This document shows, piece by piece, positions 57,033-64,000 of a stretch of 64,000 nucleotides of DNA. Source of the stretch: Photorhabdus bodei (lineage in GTDB: Bacteria; Pseudomonadota; Gammaproteobacteria; Enterobacterales; Enterobacteriaceae); NCBI RefSeq assembly GCF_003287735.1, contig NZ_NSCM01000002.1:186001-250000 (forward strand), written 5' to 3'. A model generated the notes under the pieces. It saw only the letters and a program-made list of their open reading frames with translations. It ran no database searches and was not told the DNA's origin. A program made the translations under genes and the position numbers. Positions within the stretch are counted from its first letter, which is position 1; each line of letters opens with the position of its first letter.

Positions 57033-60000
57033 TTAAGAATGGATTTGATGATGTTCAAACGTATCAAGTAATTGCTGAATAAATTCCAGACGTGTCATTC
57101 TTTCGTTCAGATCAGTGATGAATTTCAGTTTAGCGGGGCCGTCCAAGCGATAAATTTCAGGTTGTTTTTGTAACAGGCCGATAAGATAAGTTGGATCAAC
57201 TTTATTTTCCTCACTAAACTCAATGAACCCTCCTTTTTCATGGGCTTCTATTCGTTTAATACCTAATTTCCGAGCTAACAGGCGAATGGCTGCTGATTGT
57301 AATAAGTGGCGCCCCGGATCAGGTAATGTGCCGAACCGGTCTATCAATTCAACCTTCAATTCTGCTAATTCTGATGCGTTTTTGGCGCTGGCAATACGTT
57401 TATAAAAAGACAAACGCATATTGACATCAGGAATATAATCATCAGGTAACAAAATAGGCATCCGCAATTCAACGTCAGTTTGACTATTGGTTAAGTCTTC
57501 AAGTGAAGGTTTTCGGCCTGCTTTTAATGCATCGATAGCGCTTTCTAACAGCTCCATGTAGAGAGTGAAGCCAATTGTTGTCATCTGACCACTTTGTTCT
57601 TCACCTAGGAGTTCGCCGGCTCCACGGATTTCAAGATCGTGAGTTGCCAGTGCAAAACCCGCACCTAAATCTTCAAGGGAGGCGATAGCTTCCAGACGTT
57701 TGTGTGCATCGGCTGTCATTGCTTTCGGATGTGGTGTCAGCAGGTAAGCATAAGCCTGATGGTGAGAACGTCCGACACGCCCCCGCAATTGATGTAGTTG
57801 GGCTAGGCCAAAATGGTCAGCACGTTCAATAATGATGGTATTGGCGCTTGGAATATCGATGCCTGTCTCAATAATGGTGGTACAAATCAGAACATTAAAT
57901 CGTTGATGATGGAAATCGGTCATCACCCGTTCCAAATCCCGTTCACGCATCTGCCCATGACCAATGGCGATCCGTGCTTCTGGTACTAATTCTTCAAGAC
58001 GCAGCTTCGCTTTCTCAATATTTTCAACATCATTATAGAGGTAGTAGACTTGACCACCGCGCAAAACTTCACGCAGTATGGCTTCTCGTACCACCAAACT
58101 GTCATACTCGCGCACGAAAGTTTTGACGGCCAGACGGCGAGCGGGGGGGGTCGAAATAATTGAGAGATCCCGCATACTACTCATTGCCATATTGAGCGTT
58201 CGTGGAATTGGGGTTGCGGTGAGGGTCAGAATATCGACATCGGCACGCATGGCTTTGATCCGCTCTTTGTGGCGAACACCAAACCGGTGCTCTTCATCGA
58301 CAATTAGCAAACCAAGGTCTTTCCAACGCAAGTCGCTTTGTAGCAGTTTATGTGTGCCAATAATAATATCGACTTTACCTTCGGCTGCCATTTCAACGAC
58401 TTGTTGCTGTTCCTTGGCGCTGCGGAAACGGGATATCATCTCAATACGTACAGGCCAATTAGCAAAACGGTCGCGGAAATTATCAAAATGTTGCTGAGCC
58501 AGCAGGGTTGTCGGAACCAGGACCGCCACCTGCTTGTCATTATGGACTGCCAGAAATGCGGAGCGCATTGCAACTTCGGTTTTGCCAAAGCCTACATCAC
58601 CGCAAATTAAGCGATCCATAGCGACTGGCTGACACATATCATTCAGAACTGCGTTAATTGCCTGTTCCTGATCTGGAGTTGTTTCAAATGGAAAGCTTTG
58701 ACAGAATAATTGGTATTGTTCCCAATCATGTTTAAACGCAAATCCTGGTTTTACGGCGCGGTGAGCATAAATGTCAAGCAACTCCGCAGCCACATCGCGT
58801 ACTTTTTCGGCAGCTTTCTGGCGGGCTTTGTTCCATGCCTCTCCGCCCAATTTATGTAATGGGGCATTTTCATCAGCACCACCTGCGTAGCGACTGATCA
58901 AATGCAGGGAAGAGACCGGAACATAAAGTTTGTCGTTACCAGCATAGCTTAAGATCAGATATTCAGCTTTGATACCACCTGCTTCTAGCGTAGTTAGCCC
59001 TTGGTAACGGCCAACGCCATGTTCCAAATGGACCACTGGCTGGCTGGGGCGTAATTCTGCAAGGTTACGGATCAGGGTATCGGTGTTAATCGTGCGTCGG
59101 GTATCTTGACGGCGGCGAACAACACGTTCACCAAGCATGTCGCTTTCACAGATTAGAACCAGTTCATTCTTTGTATCGATAAAACCATGTTCAGCGGCAC
59201 CAATCATCAAAAAGTGACCTGGCTGTTGTGCTTGATACAATTTGCTGATTTTAATGGGTTTAATCTTTATTCGTGACAATAATTCCTGTAACGTTTCTTT
59301 CCGTCCTTCACTCTCAACAGAGAAAATAACGCGGCCACTGAATTGTTCAAGGAAACGGCGAAGCTTATCCAGAGGTGCCTTATTTTGCGCAACAACGGAG
59401 AGATCGGGCAGCAGTTGATAATCAAGATTTACGTGACTCGCTTTTTTGCTCAATTCTTCTGCTTTAAGTTGAATGCGGGGCCAGTTTTTTAGCGCTGAGA
59501 ATAAATTATCAACCGGAAGCCAAAGCTCTTCTGGGGGTAAGAGAGGGCGCATTGGGTCAATTTTACGGCTCTCAAAGCGTTGTTGAATGTCTTGCCAAAA
59601 ACGTTCAGCGGAATGGTTTATCTCTTGACTGATAAGCAAGGTGTTGTCGGGTAGATAATCAAACAATGAAGGCAAGGGTTGGCTAAAAAACAACGGTTGC
59701 CAGTATTCTATCCCGGCCGGTAACGTACCTTTACTGACTTGCTGATAAATATGCTCATTGTCACGACGGACTTCAAAACGTTCCCGCCACTGGCTGCGAA
59801 ACAGTTCAATAGTCTCTTTATCTGTTGGGAATTCATGAGCAGGCAGTAGGTTGATTTGTTTAACCTCAGTCAGCGTGCGTTGGCTGTCAACATCGAAAAT
59901 GCGTAAGCTATCGATTTCATCATCGAAAAAATCAATACGATAGGGATGCTCACTTCCCATTGGGAAAATATCAAGTAGTGCGCCACGAGTAGCGAATTCG

Positions 60001-60479
60001 CCGTGTTCAAGAACTTGTTCGACACTACGATAGCCAGCTTGTTCTAATTCAGTACGGAGTTTATCTCGTGAGAGCCTCTGATCTTTATGCATAACTAGTG
60101 CATGCCCGTTAAGGTACTCATGAGGGCAAACCCGTTGCATTAAGGTATTTATCGGCAGGATTAAAACACCTTTGGTCATCGTCGGCAGACGGTAAAGTGT
60201 AGACAGACGGTTGGAAATGATTTCCTGATGAGGAGAGAAGCTGTCATAGGGCAGTGTTTCCCAATCGGAAAGGAGATCAACAGAGCAGTCGGTAAACTGA
60301 TGGATTTCATCATGCAGACGTAAGGCGTTTTGCATATCCTTGGTTATCAGTACGACAGGGCCTGGATGGCGTTCGACAATTTCAGCACACTCTACAGCGC
60401 AAGCTGCGCCAGTAAGTTGGCCTAATTGACGGTTATCACCGCGACGTTCGGGAAGTTTATAACGATATTTTGAGGACAT
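57033..60479 (-). CDS. mfd: Transcription-repair coupling factor Mfd
   Basis: Mfd removes stalled RNA polymerase from DNA damage and recruits UvrA. The 1148-residue protein has exactly the E. coli length. It has UvrB-like N-terminal domains, an RNA polymerase-interacting domain (VHLEHGVGRYQGLTTLEAGG), and RecG-like helicase motors with Walker A GDVGFGKTEVAMR and DEEH box IVDEEHRFGVRHKE, plus the TRG motif region and C-terminal D7. It is divergent from lolC. Its leader contains a terminator-like hairpin (60573-60607). Confidence 0.97.
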   Translation of the reverse strand: MSSKYRYKLPERRGDNRQLGQLTGAACAVECAEIVERHPGPVVLITKDMQNALRLHDEIHQFTDCSVDLLSDWETLPYDSFSPHQEIISNRLSTLYRLPTMTKGVLILPINTLMQRVCPHEYLNGHALVMHKDQRLSRDKLRTELEQAGYRSVEQVLEHGEFATRGALLDIFPMGSEHPYRIDFFDDEIDSLRIFDVDSQRTLTEVKQINLLPAHEFPTDKETIELFRSQWRERFEVRRDNEHIYQQVSKGTLPAGIEYWQPLFFSQPLPSLFDYLPDNTLLISQEINHSAERFWQDIQQRFESRKIDPMRPLLPPEELWLPVDNLFSALKNWPRIQLKAEELSKKASHVNLDYQLLPDLSVVAQNKAPLDKLRRFLEQFSGRVIFSVESEGRKETLQELLSRIKIKPIKISKLYQAQQPGHFLMIGAAEHGFIDTKNELVLICESDMLGERVVRRRQDTRRTINTDTLIRNLAELRPSQPVVHLEHGVGRYQGLTTLEAGGIKAEYLILSYAGNDKLYVPVSSLHLISRYAGGADENAPLHKLGGEAWNKARQKAAEKVRDVAAELLDIYAHRAVKPGFAFKHDWEQYQLFCQSFPFETTPDQEQAINAVLNDMCQPVAMDRLICGDVGFGKTEVAMRSAFLAVHNDKQVAVLVPTTLLAQQHFDNFRDRFANWPVRIEMISRFRSAKEQQQVVEMAAEGKVDIIIGTHKLLQSDLRWKDLGLLIVDEEHRFGVRHKERIKAMRADVDILTLTATPIPRTLNMAMSSMRDLSIISTPPARRLAVKTFVREYDSLVVREAILREVLRGGQVYYLYNDVENIEKAKLRLEELVPEARIAIGHGQMRERDLERVMTDFHHQRFNVLICTTIIETGIDIPSANTIIIERADHFGLAQLHQLRGRVGRSHHQAYAYLLTPHPKAMTADAHKRLEAIASLEDLGAGFALATHDLEIRGAGELLGEEQSGQMTTIGFTLYMELLESAIDALKAGRKPSLEDLTNSQTDVELRMPILLPDDYIPDVNMRLSFYKRIASAKNASELAELKVELIDRFGTLPDPGRHLLQSAAIRLLARKLGIKRIEAHEKGGFIEFSEENKVDPTYLIGLLQKQPEIYRLDGPAKLKFITDLNERMTRLEFIQQLLDTFEHHQIHS

Positions 60480-60572
60480 AGGCGTAAATGTGTTCTCTAT
60501 GATTCAGTCCATTCCCAACAGGCTTTCGACACATAGTGGTCTTCGAGTAAACACGCTGGCTGGTTGAGAGAA

Positions 60573-60657
60573 AATAAAAAAACCACAGAATCTGGATGTT
60601 GGTGGTTCCATAAAATATAACTACCCTTTATTATCCCCGAACACTTTGCTTTGGCAA
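60573..60657 (-). promoter_or_regulatory. Promoter plus terminator-like hairpin in the mfd leader
   Basis: On the minus strand TTGCCA (complement of 60652-60657) and GATAAT (complement of 60630-60635) are 16 bp apart. Transcription from here would quickly meet AACCAC...GTGGTT (60581-60607) followed by a T-rich tract, 100 bp before the mfd start. It may be an attenuator or make a short RNA. Confidence 0.5.
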
Positions 60658-60676
60658 CAGGGGCGTAACAGATTTC

Positions 60677-61879
60677 ATGTTTCAATCTGTCTCATTATTT
60701 ATAGGTTTGCGGTATATGCGTGGTCGGGCGGCTGATAAATTTGGTCGGTTTGTTTCTTGGCTGTCAGCAATTGGCATTACTCTCGGTGTTGCCGCATTAA
60801 TTACAGTATTGTCCGTGATGAATGGTTTTGAGCGTTCATTGGAAACCAGTATTCTTGGTTTTATGCCACAGGCGGTTGTGACGTCGGTAAATGGCTCGCT
60901 AGACCCAAAAGCGCATCCTGCCAGTGAACTTGCGGATCTAAAGCAGGTTAACAGGATTACGCCATTGGTGATGGGTGATGTGGTATTGCAAAGCGCCCGG
61001 AATGTCGGTGTTGGTGTAATGTTGGGTATCGCTTTTGATGAATATGAACCGCTGACTGAATATTTAACCGGCGCTTATCGTCATCAACTTGCACCCGGTA
61101 GCTACAATGCTATTTTGGGCGAAAGAGTGGCCGGGGAGCTTGGAGTAAAACGCGGTGATCGCATTCGCCTGATGGTACCTGGTGCAAGTCAGTTGACACC
61201 AATGGGGCGTATTCCCAGTCAGCGTCTATTTACTGTTATTGGCACTTTTGCGTCTAATAGCGAAGTCGATGGCACACAGATTCTGGTTAATCAGCAAGAT
61301 GCTGCTCGTCTGATGCGCTATCCGCCAGGTCACATTACTGGCTGGCGTCTCTATCTCTCAGAACCATTGGCTGTAGATAGTTTGAGCTTACAAACCCTAC
61401 CAGAAGGGTTGTTATGGAAGGATTGGCGCGAACGTAAAGGTGAATTTTTCCAAGCGGTCAGGATGGAAAAAAATATGATGGGCTTATTGTTAAGCCTGAT
61501 TATTGCCGTGGCTGCATTCAATATCATCACTTCGCTTGGTTTACTGGTAATGGAAAAACAGGGAGAAGTGGCGATTTTGCAGACACAGGGACTGGTACGT
61601 CGTCAGGTTATGGCGATTTTTATGATCCAGGGAGCGGGAGCCGGGATCATCGGCACTTTACTGGGAACTGGGCTTGGTGTTCTGCTTTCCAGTCAGCTTA
61701 ATAACTTAATGCCACTTATTGGCTTATTGACCTCAGGTGTTGAGCTGCCTGTTGCCATTGAGCCGCTACAGGTTGCTACAATCGCAATTTCAGCGATGGC
61801 GATTGCCCTATTGTCTACGTTATATCCTTCCTGGCGTGCTGCTGCCATCCAACCTGCTGAGGCTTTGCGTTATGAATAA
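60677..61879 (+). CDS. lolC: Lipoprotein-releasing ABC transporter permease LolC
   Basis: LolC and LolE form the membrane part of the complex that takes lipoproteins from the inner membrane and hands them to LolA. The 400-residue protein has one N-terminal helix (about 25-45), a large periplasmic domain (about 50-265) and three C-terminal helices (FtsX/MacB type). It opens [20 protein letters not shown]. The ribosome-binding site is weak (ACAGGGG further upstream). It overlaps lolD by eight bases. Confidence 0.95.
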   Translation: MFQSVSLFIGLRYMRGRAADKFGRFVSWLSAIGITLGVAALITVLSVMNGFERSLETSILGFMPQAVVTSVNGSLDPKAHPASELADLKQVNRITPLVMGDVVLQSARNVGVGVMLGIAFDEYEPLTEYLTGAYRHQLAPGSYNAILGERVAGELGVKRGDRIRLMVPGASQLTPMGRIPSQRLFTVIGTFASNSEVDGTQILVNQQDAARLMRYPPGHITGWRLYLSEPLAVDSLSLQTLPEGLLWKDWRERKGEFFQAVRMEKNMMGLLLSLIIAVAAFNIITSLGLLVMEKQGEVAILQTQGLVRRQVMAIFMIQGAGAGIIGTLLGTGLGVLLSSQLNNLMPLIGLLTSGVELPVAIEPLQVATIAISAMAIALLSTLYPSWRAAAIQPAEALRYE

Positions 61880-62576
61880 TCAACCACTATTGTTGTGTAA
61901 TAATCTGTGTAAAAAATACCAGGAAGGTCAAGTACTGACCGAAGTGCTGAAAAATGTCACTTTTGCTATCAATCAGAGTGAAATGATGGCGATTGTGGGA
62001 AGTTCCGGCTCAGGTAAGAGTACGCTTCTGCATTTGCTTGGTGGGTTGGATACACCGACTTCTGGTGAAGTCCTTTTTAAAGGGCACTCTTTGAATAAAA
62101 TGTCCTCTGGAGCCAGAGCAGAACTGCGAAATCATGAATTGGGCTTTATTTATCAGTTTCACCATCTGTTGCCAGATTTTAATGCGATCGAGAATGTCGC
62201 TATGCCACTGTTGATCGGCGGTAAAAATCGCGGTCAGGCACGGAAGAAAGCATTCGAAATGCTGGCGGCTGTTGGTTTGGAGAAGCGCGCTCATCACCGT
62301 CCATCAGAATTGTCAGGGGGAGAACGCCAGCGTGTGGCAATTGCCAGAGCGTTGGTTAATGAACCTTCTTTAGTTTTAGCGGATGAACCTACCGGTAACC
62401 TCGATTTACGTAATGCAGATAGCATCTTTGCATTACTGGGTGAGCTTAACCGGCAGCAAGGCACGGCATTTCTGGTTGTCACCCATGATTTGAATCTCGC
62501 TGGCAGATTAAATCGTCAGGTGGAGATGCGTGATGGTTATTTACAGGATGAATTGACCGTGACGGGAGTGTTGTAA
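61872..62576 (+). CDS. lolD: Lipoprotein-releasing ABC transporter ATPase LolD
   Basis: LolD powers lipoprotein release. The 234-residue ABC protein has Walker [12 protein letters not shown], signature [15 protein letters not shown], Walker [13 protein letters not shown], and the LolD-specific [21 protein letters not shown] chose the ATG at 61872 on homology; the frame extends far upstream inside lolC but that part is spurious. The stop overlaps the lolE start (TAATG). Confidence 0.97.
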   Translation: MNNQPLLLCNNLCKKYQEGQVLTEVLKNVTFAINQSEMMAIVGSSGSGKSTLLHLLGGLDTPTSGEVLFKGHSLNKMSSGARAELRNHELGFIYQFHHLLPDFNAIENVAMPLLIGGKNRGQARKKAFEMLAAVGLEKRAHHRPSELSGGERQRVAIARALVNEPSLVLADEPTGNLDLRNADSIFALLGELNRQQGTAFLVVTHDLNLAGRLNRQVEMRDGYLQDELTVTGVL

Positions 62577-63823
62577 TGGCGAATTTGCCTCTCTCTTTGG
62601 TCACTGCCTTGCGATTTAGTCGCGGGCGCCGCCGGGGCGGTATGGTCTCTCTGATTTCTGTGATTTCTACGCTAGGGATTATGCTTGGTGTCGCTGTTCT
62701 CATTATTGGTCTAAGTGCCATGAATGGTTTTGAACGAGAATTGAGAAACCGCATCCTTTCTGTTGTTCCTCATGGTGAAATTTATACGGTTCATCAGCCT
62801 TTTGAACAGTGGCAGCCTGCATTGGAACGGGTAAAAAACACTATCGGTGTGGTTGCTGCTTCACCTTATATTACTTTCACTGGATTGATGGAAAAAGGTG
62901 CCAGCTTGCATGCGGTTCAGGTGAAAGGGGTTGATTTAACCACTGAGGCTCAGGTCAGCTCATTACCACAATTTGTACAAGATAATGCTTGGCAAAATTT
63001 TCAGGCGGGTCATCAACAGGTCATTCTGGGGCAGGGAGTCGCTAATGCCTTGAAGGTTAAACAGGGTGACTGGCTGACTGTTATGATCCCGAACAATGAT
63101 CCCGAAATGAAATTGTTGCAACCAAAACGGATTCGTTTACAAGTTAGCGGAATTTTTCGATTGAGTGGTTTGCTTGATCATAGTTTGGCTTTGGTCCCTT
63201 TGGCCGATGCTCAACAATATTTGGATTATGGGCAAGGGATCACTGGCATTGCGATCAAGGTTGATGATGTGTTTGCCGCTGATCAACGAGTAAGGCTTGC
63301 CGGGGAAGCATCACAGGAATATGTCTATATCAGCAGTTGGATAAGAAATTATGGCTATATGTATCATGATATTCAGATGGTACGTAGCATTATGTATCTG
63401 GCGATGATTCTGGTGATTGGCGTGGCGTGTTTTAATATCGTTTCTACCCTGATTATGGCGGTAAAAGATAAAAGCGGTGATATTGCTATCCTGCGAACCC
63501 TCGGCGCTAAGGATAGGCAAATTAGAGCGGTTTTTCTCTGGTATGGGTTACTGACGGGGATGACGGGCAGTATTGCCGGTGCTATAGCTGGCGTGTTGGC
63601 ATCACTGAATCTGACGGCGCTTATTCATGGGCTGGAAAAGCTGATCGGGCATCAATTTCTTTCCGGTGATGTTTACTTCATTGATTTCCTGCCATCTGAG
63701 TTACATGGCATGGATGTTCTGTATGTTCTGGCGACGGCTCTGATTCTGAGTTTATTAGCCAGTTGGTATCCGGCGAGACGAGCAAGTAGACTTGATCCGG
63801 CACGAATTTTAAGTGGAAAATAA
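62576..63823 (+). CDS. lolE: Lipoprotein-releasing ABC transporter permease LolE
   Basis: LolE is the second permease of the Lol complex and binds the lipoprotein. The 415-residue protein has the LolC/E layout, with the N-terminal helix at [18 protein letters not shown], a periplasmic domain and three C-terminal helices. It ends [19 protein letters not shown], typical of the FtsX-like family. Its ATG overlaps the lolD stop. In E. coli nagK follows; here cobB follows directly. Confidence 0.96.
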   Translation: MANLPLSLVTALRFSRGRRRGGMVSLISVISTLGIMLGVAVLIIGLSAMNGFERELRNRILSVVPHGEIYTVHQPFEQWQPALERVKNTIGVVAASPYITFTGLMEKGASLHAVQVKGVDLTTEAQVSSLPQFVQDNAWQNFQAGHQQVILGQGVANALKVKQGDWLTVMIPNNDPEMKLLQPKRIRLQVSGIFRLSGLLDHSLALVPLADAQQYLDYGQGITGIAIKVDDVFAADQRVRLAGEASQEYVYISSWIRNYGYMYHDIQMVRSIMYLAMILVIGVACFNIVSTLIMAVKDKSGDIAILRTLGAKDRQIRAVFLWYGLLTGMTGSIAGAIAGVLASLNLTALIHGLEKLIGHQFLSGDVYFIDFLPSELHGMDVLYVLATALILSLLASWYPARRASRLDPARILSGK

Positions 63824-63915
63824 TTAATCTATTATTGGCATGGGCTAATCAAAAACGTTATGGTATAAAAAATACAAACCTAAGCAATATTTAAGAAATC
63901 TTGAAGGAAATCAGT

Positions 63916-64000
63916 ATGCGAGTTTGTCGTCGGCTTAGTCGGCTTGGTCGGCTTCGTAAGGTTAAGCGTTTGAGACAGCAGAGATTTCGTAGCCGGATTT
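63916..64000 (+). CDS. cobB: CobB sirtuin deacylase, N-terminal extension only (partial)
   Basis: Only 28 codons lie in the window; the gene runs off the right edge. They encode MRVCRRLSRLGRLRKVKRLR and on, a very basic stretch that resembles the Arg-rich N-terminal extension of the long form of E. coli CobB, which begins LSRRGHRLSRFRKNKRR. CobB is the NAD-dependent lysine deacylase. GAAGGAAA lies just upstream of the ATG. The location after lolE also fits, with nagK absent. The domain itself is not visible, so this rests on the extension and position. Confidence 0.6.
   Translation, partial: MRVCRRLSRLGRLRKVKRLRQQRFRSRI
63929..63955 (+). repeat. Three in-frame 9-bp repeats in the cobB extension
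   Basis: GTCGGCTTA, GTCGGCTTG and GTCGGCTTC follow directly on one another. They encode the RLS-RLG-RLR pattern. Confidence 0.8.

Noticed and set aside
60497..60685. A 62-codon minus-strand frame upstream of mfd
   Set aside because: It spans the divergent promoter region and the terminator hairpin and has no convincing start signal or family.
61737..61871. An N-terminal extension of LolD starting inside lolC
   Set aside because: The extra 45 residues read out of frame through lolC. LolD proteins start near MNNQPLLLC, so the ATG at 61872 is used.
1..64000. tRNA, rRNA and insertion sequences
   Set aside because: I found no cloverleaf, rRNA sequence or transposase. The only mobile-like elements are ERIC repeats.

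Overview
The window is chromosomal DNA of a moderately AT-rich gammaproteobacterium, most likely Photorhabdus (Morganellaceae, close to Xenorhabdus). Most proteins are recognisable orthologues of enterobacterial housekeeping genes in near-enterobacterial order. Two further traits point to insect-pathogen bacteria: an isonitrile synthase/dioxygenase pair of the rhabduscin type and an orphan type VI secretion Hcp-effector-immunity cassette. Six full-length (123-127 bp) ERIC palindromic repeats and one truncated copy are scattered between genes. The genus is inferred from gene content, not from a database match.

Layout. 1-8.6 kb: radD (partial), rsuA, bcr, yejG, mepS, lpxT, a small pilin-like gene, efpL and mtr. 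8.6-15.4 kb: a Nudix gene, a solitary fruK beside two tandem ERICs, nfo, yeiH, yeiE and lysP. 15.5-21.1 kb: a probable Fur-controlled siderophore importer (binding protein, permease, ATPase) and a TonB-dependent receptor. 21.2-26.5 kb: a strong orphan terminator and a structured leader ahead of a puuP-like permease, then dld and sbcB. 26.6-30 kb: accessory island with hcp, a putative membrane-active effector, two immunity copies, a toxin remnant, a small unknown gene and a perfect 16-copy octamer repeat. 30-36.4 kb: yeeX, an NAD(P)-binding protein, rne with its conserved leader, rluC and a Maf gene. 36.5-47.3 kb: the fatty-acid cluster yceD-rpmF-plsX-fabH-fabD-fabG-acpP-fabF-pabC-mltG-tmk-holB-ycfH. 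47.3-52.3 kb: hinT, lpoB, thiK, nagZ and ndh. 52.4-56.3 kb: a subtilisin-like protease and isnB/isnA. 57-64 kb: mfd, lolCDE and the start of cobB.

How it fits together. The core is conserved envelope, lipid, RNA and repair machinery. mepS, mltG, nagZ and lpoB deal with peptidoglycan; lpxT modifies lipid A; lolCDE exports lipoproteins; fab/plsX/acpP make phospholipid precursors. Genes present at these positions in E. coli but absent here include fruB/fruA, ptsG, ycfL, ycfP and nagK. This suggests local gene loss, with ERIC elements at several junctions. The accessory parts are the Hcp/toxin/immunity island, the isonitrile locus with its neighbouring S8 protease, and the iron uptake locus. Regulatory candidates include a TrpR-like box at mtr, a Fur box at the siderophore operon, an FNR-like box at ndh, the rne5-type leader, a nearly leaderless yceD promoter, a terminator inside the mfd leader, and the unusual puuP leader.
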